Shown: in pieces, positions 48,592 through 57,006 of the stretch
Layout of the letters: the number at the start of each line of letters is the position of its first letter
Position numbering within the stretch: the stretch's first letter is position 1
Origin: Streptomyces fructofermentans
GTDB taxonomy: Bacteria; Actinomycetota; Actinomycetes; Streptomycetales; Streptomycetaceae
Direction of reading: 5' to 3'
DNA: 64,000 nucleotides
Assembly: GCF_014651055.1 (NCBI RefSeq)
Contig: NZ_BMWD01000001.1
Coordinates: 539,770 to 603,769, forward strand
Program-made: the position numbers and the translations under genes
Notes under the pieces: generated by a model
Told to the model about the DNA's origin: nothing
Seen by the model: the letters and a program-made list of their open reading frames with translations, nothing else
Database searches by the model: none

Positions 48592-49557
48592 ATGTTCGCT
48601 GCCTACGCTGCCCGTATCGACCGTGACCAGCCCTTGAACGGCCTGGAGTTGGGTGAACGCCCCGCTCCCGGGACCCGGTCCGGCTGGACGACCGTGAACG
48701 TCAAGGCCGCCTCCCTGAACCACCACGACCTGTGGTCGCTGCGGGGTGTGGGACTCGCCGAGGACAAACTGCCGATGATCCTCGGGTGCGACGCCGCCGG
48801 TGTCGACGAGGACGGCAACGAAGTCGTCCTGCACTCCGTCATCGGTCAGACCGGGCACGGGGTCGGGCCCGAGGAGCCGCGCTCCATCCTCACCGAGCGG
48901 TACCAGGGAACGTTCGCCGAGCAGGTCTCCGTGCCCACCTGGAACGTCCTTCCCAAGCCCAGGGAACTCTCCTTCGCCGAGGCCGCCTGCCTGCCCACGG
49001 CATGGCTGACGGCGTACCGCATGCTCTTCACCAACGCGGGTGTGCGCCCGGGCGACTCGGTGCTCGTGCAGGGTGCCGGCGGCGGAGTCGCCACCGCGGC
49101 GATCGCGCTCGGCAGGGCCGCGGGGCTGCGGGTGTTCGCCACCAGCCGTGACGAGGCGAAGCGCAAGCGGGCCCTGGAGCTGGGTGCCGTGGAGGCGGTC
49201 GAGTCGGGAGCCCGGCTGCCGCAGCGCGTGGACGCGGTCATCGAGACCGTCGGCGCCGCCACCTGGTCCCACTCCGTCAAGTCGCTGAAGCCCGGCGGCA
49301 CTCTCGTCATCTCGGGTGCGACGAGCGGCGACCGTCCCTCGCACGCCGAACTCACCCGCATCTTCTTCCTGGAGCTCAAGGTCGTCGGCTCCACCATGGG
49401 CACCAAGGACGAGTTGGAGGACCTGCTGTCCTTCTGCGCCGCCACCGGCGTGCGCCCCGTCATCGACGAGGTGCTGCCGCTGGACCGGGCCCGCGAGGGC
49501 TTCGAACGCATGGAGTCGGGCGAGCTGTTCGGAAAGGTCGTCCTCGAAACCTCCTGA
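48592..49557 (+). CDS. Zinc-binding-dehydrogenase-family (MDR) oxidoreductase
   Basis: A 321-residue medium-chain dehydrogenase/reductase with the N-terminal GroES-like domain (VKAASLNHHDLWSLRG) and nucleotide loop VLVQGAGGGVATAAI. The usual structural-zinc cysteines are absent, so it belongs with the quinone-reductase-like branch. TAGGGT ends 7 nt before the ATG, indicating a leaderless transcript. Substrate unknown. Confidence 0.9.
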   Translation: MFAAYAARIDRDQPLNGLELGERPAPGTRSGWTTVNVKAASLNHHDLWSLRGVGLAEDKLPMILGCDAAGVDEDGNEVVLHSVIGQTGHGVGPEEPRSILTERYQGTFAEQVSVPTWNVLPKPRELSFAEAACLPTAWLTAYRMLFTNAGVRPGDSVLVQGAGGGVATAAIALGRAAGLRVFATSRDEAKRKRALELGAVEAVESGARLPQRVDAVIETVGAATWSHSVKSLKPGGTLVISGATSGDRPSHAELTRIFFLELKVVGSTMGTKDELEDLLSFCAATGVRPVIDEVLPLDRAREGFERMESGELFGKVVLETS

Positions 49558-49763
49558 CGGCCGACCCGCTCCGGCGGGTGCTCCCGGCGGGCCCCCGCTC
49601 CGGCGGCCCGGCTCCCCGCTCGGGTGCCTTCCGCGTCGATGCCTCGGCGCCCCCGCGCCCCCTGTCCCGGCGTTCCTGGCCCCGGGTCGTCCCCGCCGAG
49701 GTGACGGCCCGGGGCTCTTCCTGTCGCCCTCCCGTTCCCTTCCTCCTCCGGCGCACGCCATGC

Positions 49764-49807
49764 GTCAACCAGGGTTGACATGACGGGTTGTGTCAATCTA
49801 AGTTGAC
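49764..49807 (+). promoter_or_regulatory. Promoter and palindromic operators of the HTH/Clp-N pair
   Basis: A perfect 16-bp palindrome GTCAACCAGGGTTGAC (49764-49779) overlaps a -35 box TTGACA (49775-49780). TAAGTT (49799-49804) is the -10 after 18 bp, and the ATG at 49811 follows after 6 nt, so the mRNA is probably leaderless. A second GTCAA-N6-TTGAC repeat (49792-49807) covers the -10. Both repeats share the GTCAA half site, suggesting autoregulation by the HTH protein. Confidence 0.7.
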
Positions 49808-49810
49808 GTC

Positions 49811-50020
49811 ATGACCGAAGCAACGGATCTCGCCGAGCGCGCGGGCGACCGCGATCCGCGGATCGGGCTGCGGGCCGTCTCCGCGCTGCGGAGGCTGCTG
49901 GAGCAGCTCGAAGCGGTACAGGTGCGCAGTGCGCGCAATCAGGGCTGGTCGTGGCAGGAGATCGCCGCGGAACTGGGTGTCAGCAGGCAGGCCGTGCACA
50001 AGAAGTACGGGAGGCAGTGA
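49811..50020 (+). CDS. Small helix-turn-helix protein
   Basis: A 69-residue protein with a C-terminal HTH, WQEIAAELGVSRQAVHKKYG, and an N-terminal helical segment. Its stop overlaps the start of the Clp-N gene (TGATG), so the two are translated together. The palindromes in its promoter make it a likely autorepressor. The pair HTH plus stand-alone Clp N-domain recurs in actinobacteria. Confidence 0.9.
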   Translation: MTEATDLAERAGDRDPRIGLRAVSALRRLLEQLEAVQVRSARNQGWSWQEIAAELGVSRQAVHKKYGRQ

Positions 50021-50613
50021 TGTTCGAACGTTTCACCAAGGACGCCCGGGCGGTGGTGGTCGGCGCGGTCGGCCACGCCGAGCGGCTGGAGGCGGAGACG
50101 GTCGAGGAGCAGCACATCCTGCTGGCTCTGCTCGACCGTGAGGCGAGCCGGGGCTCCTTCGCTCTTGCCTCACTGGGGCTCGCCGGCCGCGGGGAGTCCG
50201 TGGAGCGGGCACTCGCCGAGGCCAGGCGCCGGGGCGGTCTGTCCCGGGCCGACGAGGACGCGCTCTCCGGCCTCGGTATCCGCCTGGCGGACATCGTCTC
50301 CCGAGTCGAGGAGGCGCACGGCGAGGGGGCGCTCGAGTCCGAGAGCAGGACGGCCGGGCGCGGCAAGGGGTGGTGGTCCGGGCTCGTCGGCGGACACCGT
50401 CCGTTCGCCCGAGGGGCCAAGGACCTGCTGACGGAGTCCCTCCGGGTCGCCGTCGCCCAGCGGGACCGGCATATCGGCGACGAGCACCTCCTCCTGGCGC
50501 TCACCGCCCGTCCCGGTGTCCCCGCCGAGGTCCTCGCCGACCACGGGGTGACCCACGCGTCGCTGCGGCGTGTGCTGTACGGCGAGGGCGAGGGCGAGGC
50601 CAAGGCGGGCTGA
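50020..50613 (+). CDS. Stand-alone Clp N-terminal domain protein
   Basis: A 197-residue protein made of two Clp-N repeats, MFERFTKDARAVVVGAVGHA with EEQHILLALL, and the second with RVAVAQRDRHIGDEHLLLAL, joined by a linker with a Trp/Gly-rich stretch. It has no AAA+ domain. Such proteins may act as adaptors or decoys for ClpC-type substrates. It is coupled to the HTH gene upstream. Confidence 0.9.
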   Translation: MFERFTKDARAVVVGAVGHAERLEAETVEEQHILLALLDREASRGSFALASLGLAGRGESVERALAEARRRGGLSRADEDALSGLGIRLADIVSRVEEAHGEGALESESRTAGRGKGWWSGLVGGHRPFARGAKDLLTESLRVAVAQRDRHIGDEHLLLALTARPGVPAEVLADHGVTHASLRRVLYGEGEGEAKAG

Positions 50614-50660
50614 TCCGCCGGTGCGCTGATCCCGCCGGGCAGGCCGCTCGGCGGGGCAGA

Positions 50661-50780
50661 CTGCTCGGCGGGACTCGGCGGGACTCGGCGGGACTCGGCG
50701 GGACTCGGCGGGACTCGGCGGGACTCGGCGGGGTGCCGCGGGAGTCGGCGGGACTCGGCGGGGTGCCGCGGGAGTCGGAG
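50661..50780 (+). repeat. Decanucleotide tandem repeat
   Basis: GGACTCGGCG repeats six times without change at 50671-50730, then continues as variants (GGGTGCCGCG, GGAGTCGGCG) to 50780, all in 10-bp register. It fills most of the 320-bp gap between the Clp-N gene and the PadR gene; no gene is supported there. Confidence 0.9.
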
Positions 50781-50933
50781 GGGTCAGGGGAGTCGGAGGG
50801 GTCGGGGGTCGGGCGAGCCGCGTCGGCTCGACGCGGGGTGCAGACCGGCTCGCGTCGCCCCGTCCTCTCCTCCCCGTCGTACCCCGCCTGGGGAATCCTC
50901 GCCCGGAGGGTCCCCGCAGGCGGGAGCGTCCCG

Positions 50934-52052
50934 TCAGACCTTGGGTGTCCGCAGTGCCGCGCCTATGCGCGCTGCCGCCGCAGACAGGTGGCGGCGGGCG
51001 TCGCGCAACTGCTCCTCGGTCACACCGTGGTCGCGTGCCGCGTCGCGGATGTCGTCGCGGAAGCGGTCGAGCAGCCGGTCCAGGTCGCGTGCGGGGTCGC
51101 CGGTGGTGTCCTCGTGCGCCCACGCGGGTTCGTAGTCGGCGGGGAAGTCCTCCGGGGTGGCCGTCCAGTCGGGCCCCTTCGGCCCGGACATGCCGGAAGT
51201 CCCGGCCTCGCCGGACTTGCCGGAAGTCCCGGACGTGCCTGACGTGCCTGACGTGCCGGTACGGCCGAAGGCGAAGTCCTTGCCGAAGTCCTTGCCGAAG
51301 TCGCCGAACTCCTTGGCCAGTTCGGAGAGGCCCTCGCGCACGCCCGTCGGCCAGTCGCCCCGCGTGAAGTGGTCCTGGACCTGGTCCTGGACCCGCTTGG
51401 CGATCCGCTGGAGCTCCTCCTGGGCCTGGGCCCGCACGTGCTCCTGCGCCTCCTTGGCCTGATGGCGGGCGCGCTGGGCCTCCTCGCGGGCCCGTCGGCT
51501 CTCGTCCTTGGCGCGCCGGGCCTGCTCCTTCCACTCCTGCTTGACGCGGCGCATCTCCTCCTTCGCGGCGCGCCAGGCCTCCTTGTCGCCGAGGTCCGTG
51601 AAGTCCCCCGAGGAGCCGTCGCCGGCCCCCTGCCGTCCTCCGGCGCCCGCTCCCGAGGCGCCGCGCCGGGCCTCGCTCGCCGCGGCCCTCATCTCCCGGC
51701 GCAGGTCGCCCGCGGCGCCCCGTACGTCGGCGCGGATCTCCGCCGCCAGCTCCGCCACCGACTCGCGGATCTCCAGCTCCAGATCGGCCAGCTCGCCGCT
51801 GCGGTCGGCCAGTTCGGCGCGGCCGGCGTCCGTGATCGCGTACACCTTCCGGCCGCCCTCGGTGGTGTGGGTGACCAGGCCCTCGGTCTCCAGCTTGGCC
51901 AGCCGGGGGTACACGGTGCCGGCCGAGGGTGCGTACAGCCCCTGGAAGCGCTCCTCCAAGAGCCTGATCACCTCGTAGCCGTGGCGCGGGGCCTCGTCCA
52001 GCAGCTTCAGCAGATAGAGCCGCAGGCGGCCGTGGGCGAAGACGGGAGCCAT
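50934..52052 (-). CDS. PadR-family regulator with a long low-complexity extension
   Basis: A 372-residue protein. Residues about 8-85 form the PadR winged helix (YLLKLLDEAPRHGYEVIRLL with YPRLAKLETEGLVT). A long charged coiled-coil region with Arg/Glu-rich repeats follows (about 150-235), then a Gly-Ser-Thr repeat (GTSGTSGTSGTSGKSG) and a C-terminal domain of about 70 residues ending RIGAALRTPKV. ATG at 52052 is 2 bp past the stop of the DUF4097 gene. PadR regulators commonly control such neighbours. Confidence 0.88.
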   Translation of the reverse strand: MAPVFAHGRLRLYLLKLLDEAPRHGYEVIRLLEERFQGLYAPSAGTVYPRLAKLETEGLVTHTTEGGRKVYAITDAGRAELADRSGELADLELEIRESVAELAAEIRADVRGAAGDLRREMRAAASEARRGASGAGAGGRQGAGDGSSGDFTDLGDKEAWRAAKEEMRRVKQEWKEQARRAKDESRRAREEAQRARHQAKEAQEHVRAQAQEELQRIAKRVQDQVQDHFTRGDWPTGVREGLSELAKEFGDFGKDFGKDFAFGRTGTSGTSGTSGTSGKSGEAGTSGMSGPKGPDWTATPEDFPADYEPAWAHEDTTGDPARDLDRLLDRFRDDIRDAARDHGVTEEQLRDARRHLSAAAARIGAALRTPKV

Positions 52053-52053
52053 C

Positions 52054-53118
52054 TCAGAGCCCCTTCTCGTGGGTCGGGCCGTCGGTGACATCGGTGACGT
52101 CAGTGACATTGTCCGCGTCGGTGGCGGTGGGAACGGACGGGGCAGTCGGGGCGGTCTGGGCGGTCGAGGTGGTCGGGGTGGTCGGGGTGGTCGGGGTGGC
52201 GGGGTCGGGGCTCGTGCCGGGGGTCGCGTCGGGTGCCGTCGTGGGTCCCTCGGCGGCGGCCGGTGCCGGTGCCGCGTCTCCCGCGAGCGGCTCGTCCCAC
52301 GGGTCGTCCTCGGCCGGGGGTCGCCTCAGCAGCGCGATCGAACCGGAGACGGTGGTCGCCTTCAGCCGTCCGTTGCCCGCCCCCAGTCTGCCGGTGATCT
52401 TCTTCGCACCCCACTGGCCCGAGACCCGCAGGTCCTCGAACGCGCTGGAGACGCTGCCGCTCGCGGAGTCCACCTCGACCTCCGCGTCGGCCGGGTGCGG
52501 CAGCCGGATGGCGATCTCGCCCGAGATGCTCGTCAGGCTGATGTCGCTGGGACGGCCCGCGGGATCGAGGTCGACGATCACGGAACCGCTGACCGAATCG
52601 ACGCGCACGGAGGGACTGGAGCCCTCGATGACGGTCAGGTCGCCGGAGACCGAGTTGAGCCGGAGGTCGCCGGTGAGCGCCTGGGTCTCCACGTTCCCCG
52701 AGACCGTGTCCGCGCGCACCGGGCCGGAGAGGCCGACGAGCGTCGTGTCCCCCGAGACCCCTCTGACCACCGCACCCCCGTCCACGCCGGAGACCACCGC
52801 GGTGGCGCCGACCACGCCCACCTCCACGCGGGTGCGGGTCGGCACGGCGAGGGAGACCACCGCGTCGCGCCGCCAGCCCTTGCGGTCGAGCCACTTGAGG
52901 AAGCCCTTCCAGGGCAGGTCCTCGTACGCGACCGTGAGGGTGCCGTCCTCATGGGTGACCATGAGCGGCGGCCCCTCTATCGAGGAGACCTCCAGACGTG
53001 CGGAACCCTCGTCGACCCCCACGACGTTCACCGTTCCGTTGGCGATGCGCACGTGGAGGGCCGTCACCGGTTCGTCGAAGGTGAGCTTGCTCGGCTCTGC
53101 GACGGACCACTCGGACAT
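52054..53118 (-). CDS. DUF4097 beta-helix-like protein
   Basis: A 354-residue protein with repeated short strands (VSGDTTLVGLSG, VSGNVETQALTG, VSGDLTVIEG and so on, about residues 100-255), the DUF4097 right-handed beta fold, followed by an Ala/Pro/Thr-rich tail with PTTPTTPTT. No signal peptide is visible. GAGGAGG precedes the ATG at 53118. It leads the operon with the PadR gene and is preceded by GCGATAT repeats that look like PadR operators. Confidence 0.88.
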   Translation of the reverse strand: MSEWSVAEPSKLTFDEPVTALHVRIANGTVNVVGVDEGSARLEVSSIEGPPLMVTHEDGTLTVAYEDLPWKGFLKWLDRKGWRRDAVVSLAVPTRTRVEVGVVGATAVVSGVDGGAVVRGVSGDTTLVGLSGPVRADTVSGNVETQALTGDLRLNSVSGDLTVIEGSSPSVRVDSVSGSVIVDLDPAGRPSDISLTSISGEIAIRLPHPADAEVEVDSASGSVSSAFEDLRVSGQWGAKKITGRLGAGNGRLKATTVSGSIALLRRPPAEDDPWDEPLAGDAAPAPAAAEGPTTAPDATPGTSPDPATPTTPTTPTTSTAQTAPTAPSVPTATDADNVTDVTDVTDGPTHEKGL

Positions 53119-53155
53119 GGTGCTGACCTCCTCGACAGGGGTGGGACGCGACACG

Positions 53156-53190
53156 CCATATCGCGTCTTCCACAGAACACGATATATCGC
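53156..53190 (-). promoter_or_regulatory. Putative PadR operator upstream of the DUF4097 gene
   Basis: ATATCGC occurs at 53158-53164 and again in the 10-bp palindrome CGATATATCG followed by C at 53180-53190, 26 bp apart. ATAT-rich palindromes are typical PadR sites and this is the most AT-rich spot before the DUF4097 start. Confidence 0.6.
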
Positions 53191-53254
53191 GGATGCGCCA
53201 AGTCAAGGCACTCGATGTGATGACGTGGGCCGCATGAATCGGGTGATAACCGCA

Positions 53255-53260
53255 TAATCT
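53255..53260 (+). promoter_or_regulatory. -10 box TAATCT, leaderless start
   Basis: TAATCT is followed by 6 nt and the ATG at 53267. Confidence 0.6.
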
Positions 53261-53266
53261 TGGATC

Positions 53267-54115
53267 ATGTCGACCCGTGAGCCGCAGGACTCCTCCGCAC
53301 CTCCTCTCCGCGGGACCGGCGCCCTGCTGTTCTGCCGCGCGGACCCCCGGACCCTCGGGCCCGTCGTGCACGTACTGCGCGAGCCCATGCTGCTCGTCCC
53401 GGCCGGCCGGGACTGGAGCGTGCTGGTCCCCGAGGGGGAGCCCTGGGCCGACGAGGGCGAACCGGTCGACCGCGTGCTCACCGGCTGGGCCACCGCGCTC
53501 GCCGTCGGCGCGCCCTGGCCCGTCCTGGCCCTGTGGTGGGACACCGAGCACGGCGGCTGCATCCTGGCGGCCGGTTTCCGCCGCACGGTCGGCTACGAGT
53601 GGCTGGCGAACGGCACGCCCGTCGGCGAGGACGAGGCGATGCACACCCTCGCCACCCGTCTGGGCCTCGACCCCGTGCTCGACGTGGAGTCGCTGGAGCG
53701 GCTGACGAGGCCCGACCCCGAGGCGGACGCCCGTACCCGCCTGCTCGCCCTGCTGGCCGTGCTCACCCGTGCGGGCGTCGAGCCTCCCGCCGGACTCATG
53801 CCGGGCGAACCGGCCGGACGGCTCGTCGAGGCGGCGCGCGCCCTGCCGGGCGCCGGGCCCGTCGAGTGGTCGGGCTGGCGGGACGCCGTCCGTGCGGAAC
53901 TCGACGTCGTGGAGGCCGGCAGGCTCGGCCCGTGGCTTCCGTGGGCCGGTACGCCGAGAGCCCGCGGGCTGGCGCTGGTCCAGGTGGCCGCCGGACTGCC
54001 GCTCGTGGTCCGGGGAATCCGGCGGCGCAGTGGCGGCTGGTGCGTGGCGGGTGCCCTGCTGCTGGCGCACGGCGCGCTGGGGCTCGCGTACGAGGTCGTG
54101 CGTCCGCGGGACTGA
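53267..54115 (+). CDS. Hypothetical protein, unknown
   Basis: A 282-residue protein I do not recognise. The first 100 residues contain Trp-rich segments (VLALWWDTEHGGC), the middle is helical and leucine-rich, and a hydrophobic pair near the C-terminus (about 240-275, GLALVQVAAGLPLVVRGI and GALLLAHGALGLAYEVV) could be a membrane hairpin or amphipathic. TAATCT lies 6 nt upstream, giving a leaderless transcript. It is divergent from the DUF4097-PadR operon and ends at the CCGGA repeat region. Confidence 0.8.
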   Translation: MSTREPQDSSAPPLRGTGALLFCRADPRTLGPVVHVLREPMLLVPAGRDWSVLVPEGEPWADEGEPVDRVLTGWATALAVGAPWPVLALWWDTEHGGCILAAGFRRTVGYEWLANGTPVGEDEAMHTLATRLGLDPVLDVESLERLTRPDPEADARTRLLALLAVLTRAGVEPPAGLMPGEPAGRLVEAARALPGAGPVEWSGWRDAVRAELDVVEAGRLGPWLPWAGTPRARGLALVQVAAGLPLVVRGIRRRSGGWCVAGALLLAHGALGLAYEVVRPRD

Positions 54116-55253
54116 TGGCGGTGCCGTCGGCGCCGTCGGCACCGATGCGCTGCCTGGTCCGCGCGCTGCCTGGTCCGCGAGGCGTCCGGTCCGCGCGGCG
54201 CCGACGTGCAGCCCAGTCCGCGATCGGGCGGGCCCGCACGGGCCGGGGTCATGCCGGGCCGGGATCGCGGCGGACCGGACCAGACCGGACCGGACCAGAC
54301 CGGACCGGACCGGACCGGACCGGACCGGACCGGACCGGACCGGACCGGACCGGACCGGACCGGATCGGACCGGATCGGACCGGGGCGGACCGGGGCGGGG
54401 CCCGGAGAGGGCCAGCACTGGTGGGTGCGCCCAGGCGCGTCGACGACGGGTCGTGCCGCGCGACCGGCCGTCCCGAGAGGGGCCGGCCCCGGCGGATGGC
54501 CCTGAGGGCCGGCGAGGCGGCCGCTCCTGCGGTGGCCCGCCCCGGGCCCGCAACCCGGCGGCACAGGCGGGCGGAGCCCTACCTGGACGCCGCCCCGCGG
54601 GCTCACCCCAGGACTGCCCGCGAGACGCTCCGCAAGCCGCCCCCGGAGGTCGCCCGGGAGCCGCTTGGCGAGCTGTACCCGGAGGTCGCTCCCGCCAGCC
54701 GTCCCGGAGCCGCGCCAAGAGCCGTCCCTCAGGCGGCCCCGGAGTCGCGCCACAGGCCGCAGCGGGACCCTGAACCGGGGAGGAGCCGCCCAGCGCAACC
54801 GCGAGCCGCACCACGGCCCGGCAGCGCGCCCCCGAGCCGCACCCCGGCCCATCCCGCGCGACCCGGAGCCGGACGCGGGCCCATCCGCGCGCCCCCGAGC
54901 CGTGCAGGAGCCGCGCAGCGCGCCCCCGAGCCCCCGGCCCTTCCGCGCGACCCGGAGCCGGACACGGGCCCGGCAGCGCGACCCCGAGCCGCACCCCGGC
55001 CCATCCGCGCGACCCGGAGCCGGACACGGGCCCGGCAGCGCGACCCCGAGCCGGGCAGGAGTCGCCCAGCGCGCCCCCGAGCGGCACCACGGGCCCCGCA
55101 GGTCGCCCCCGAGCCGCACCCCGGCCCATCCGCGCGACCCCGAGCCGGGCAGGAGTCGCCCAGCGTGACCCCGAGCCGCACCACGGGCCCCGCAGTCCGA
55201 CCCGGCGTCGGACGCGGGCCGCGCGGAGCCGGGGCTGTCCCGGAGGGGTCCGC
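54116..55253. repeat. 1.1-kb low-complexity region with CGGAC pentamers and long direct repeats
   Basis: CGGAC or a one-base variant repeats 24 times in register at 54271-54390. From 54700 to 55200 the sequence is a mosaic of GAGCC, CGCGCGACC and CACGGGCC words; a 50-bp unit beginning TCCGCGCGACCCGGAGCCGG occurs at 54942-54991 and unchanged at 55004-55053. Frames on both strands stay open because of the repeats (a 15-bp codon period gives TGPDR on one strand and SGPVR on the other), and I take none as a gene. Confidence 0.85.
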
Positions 55254-55439
55254 CTACTCCTCGTCGTCCTCGTCGTCGTCCAGCCGTGCGAGCCAGGTCG
55301 CCAGCCGCTCGACCGGAACTTCGAAGTCCGGATTCAGGTCGACGAACGTACGGAACTGCTCGGCGAGCCACTCGAAAGTGACCTCCTCCTCGCCGCGCCG
55401 CTTCTCAAGTTCCTCGATGCCGCGGTCGGTGAAGTACAT
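55254..55439 (-). CDS. DUF6104-type small acidic protein
   Basis: A 61-residue protein starting MYFTDRGIEELEKRRGEEEV and ending in a run of Asp and Glu. GGAGAG lies 8 nt before the ATG at 55439. The sequence matches a short family conserved across Streptomyces that I recall as DUF6104. No function is known. Confidence 0.88.
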   Translation of the reverse strand: MYFTDRGIEELEKRRGEEEVTFEWLAEQFRTFVDLNPDFEVPVERLATWLARLDDDEDDEE

Positions 55440-55587
55440 GGTGGCTGCTCTCCTGCGTGCGTACCCGGTCGTTCTGCTTCCCACAGCCTACGAAACCGGT
55501 CGATCCCCTTCGACGGCCCGCTCCCGTGGCTAGGGTGTGCGCCGGGATCAACGGGGGTAACTCCCCTCTTTCGGCGTGCATTCGAGC

Positions 55588-55630
55588 CATGCCCAGCCAT
55601 GCCCAGCCATGCCCAGCCATGCCGAGCCAG
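55588..55630 (+). repeat. Decanucleotide repeat GCCCAGCCAT
   Basis: CATGCCCAGC words repeat about four times in 10-bp register in the 296-bp gap between the DUF6104 gene and the three-gene cassette. The plus strand offers an ATG in each unit but no ribosome site. Confidence 0.8.
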
Positions 55631-55735
55631 GCCCCAGAGATTCCGAGCATGCCGAGCCATTGCGGGAGCTGTCCACAGTCCTGGTCGTCCGTGGGGTGCG
55701 GGCGTCCGCCCAGCGGTGCGAGACGGAGCGGTGAG

Positions 55736-56203
55736 ATGTCCGAACTGATGACGGTCGCGGGACAGTTGGCGCCGTGGCTGAGCGCCGCGGCGGGCTCGAT
55801 GGGAACGGCCGTGCTCATGACCGCCCGGGACCGGCTCGCCCAGAGCGTCGTGGAGGGCGGCCGGACCTTCCTGGACGCGGCCCTGGGGCGCCGCGGCGAA
55901 GGCGGCGGCCCCGCACCGGACAACGTGCCGGAGGTGGTGCCGGACGACGTGGGTGCCGCACTCGCGGGGCTGTCCGCGGAGCAGCGGGAGGCGCTGGAGA
56001 CGGCGATCGGCCACTGGCTCGGGGGCGGCGACCTGAGCGCGTCCGCGCTCCGGGAGCGGGTGGCGGAGGCAGCCGGCGTGCGGCCGGGCGCCACCTTCCA
56101 CACGGAGGCCCACGGCGAGCACGCCGTGGCCGTCGGGCAGCTCCGCGACCTGACCGTGAACTTCGGTGCCACCCCGAGAGCGGCGGATGACCCGGCCCAC
56201 TGA
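55736..56203 (+). CDS. Cassette gene 1: small helical cytoplasmic protein, unknown
   Basis: A 155-residue protein starting MSELMTVAGQLAPWLSAAAG. The N-terminal 60 residues form Gly/Ala-rich helices, the middle has a helix bundle pattern, and the C-terminus ends AVAVGQLRDLTVNFG, a short strand motif like the tails seen on some signalling adaptors of Streptomyces. No catalytic motif is visible. Its stop overlaps the next start by 17 bp, so it belongs with the two following genes. Confidence 0.8.
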   Translation: MSELMTVAGQLAPWLSAAAGSMGTAVLMTARDRLAQSVVEGGRTFLDAALGRRGEGGGPAPDNVPEVVPDDVGAALAGLSAEQREALETAIGHWLGGGDLSASALRERVAEAAGVRPGATFHTEAHGEHAVAVGQLRDLTVNFGATPRAADDPAH

Positions 56204-56996
56204 CGACGGCGTCCGCCGCCTTCGGGGTGGCACCCGCGACGACGTCCGCGACGACGTCCGCGAGGGCACACCGCCGGGCCGGGGGCCGGACGTCCGGGCC
56301 GAGGGCCGATGGGCCACGGCCGTCGGGCAGGTGCTCGGCAACTTCGTCGTGAGCCTGGTCGTCGGCGACGCGCTGCGGAACACGCTCGACGGCGCCCGCA
56401 GCTGGCGGGTGTGGAACTGGCCTCCGTTCGCCGTGGTCCTCGGGCTGTGCGGTGTCGCGTTGGTGCGGACCCCGGAGGGGCCTGCCGGCCAGTTCCTCTG
56501 GGTCCGTCTCGCGCTCGGTGCGGCCGTGCTGATCGCCTTCGTGCGCGTGGCGGGCGCCAGGGGCCCCGCCGCGGTCCAGGCGCTCGCCTCCGCGCTGTCC
56601 GTCGCCCTCGCCGTCGGCGGGGCGGTACGGACGGAGCAACTGCGCGTCCACGGCGAGGTCGACGTGACGGGGCTCGTGCGGGTCGTCCGGCCCGGCCCGC
56701 TGAAGGACGGGGAGACGCTCACCCTTGTCGTGTCCGGCGGCCCGCACCGTACGCATCTGCGTCTCGTCCTCCAGGTCGAGGACGAGACCCCGGCCAGGCA
56801 GTCCTGCACTCCGGACACCGACCTGGCCGTCCGTCTCGAGGGCGGCCGGAACACCGCGGGCGACGTCCGGTCGGGCCGGCCGGTGGAACTGCCGCTGGGC
56901 GGGGCGAAGGGCGTCCTCACCGTCCTCGTGACGGTCCGCACCGACAAGGGATGCAGCATGAACGTGTTCGTCGACGACGCCGTGTTGCGCGGCTGA
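56187..56996 (+). CDS. Cassette gene 2: membrane protein with C-terminal beta domain, unknown
   Basis: A 269-residue protein. After an Arg/Asp-rich N-terminus (about 1-50) come three or four hydrophobic segments (about 50-70, 85-100, 110-130, 135-155), then a beta-rich region of about 110 residues with two cysteines (QSCTP and KGCSM) that could form a disulfide outside the membrane. The ATG at 56187 overlaps gene 1. I do not recognise a family. Confidence 0.8.
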   Translation: MTRPTDDGVRRLRGGTRDDVRDDVREGTPPGRGPDVRAEGRWATAVGQVLGNFVVSLVVGDALRNTLDGARSWRVWNWPPFAVVLGLCGVALVRTPEGPAGQFLWVRLALGAAVLIAFVRVAGARGPAAVQALASALSVALAVGGAVRTEQLRVHGEVDVTGLVRVVRPGPLKDGETLTLVVSGGPHRTHLRLVLQVEDETPARQSCTPDTDLAVRLEGGRNTAGDVRSGRPVELPLGGAKGVLTVLVTVRTDKGCSMNVFVDDAVLRG

Positions 56997-57006
56997 GGGG
57001 TACGCA

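Noticed and set aside
53533..55533. Long frames on both strands through the CGGAC repeat region
   Set aside because: They are open only because the repeats lack stops; translations are simple pentapeptide repeats in several frames, with no ribosome site.
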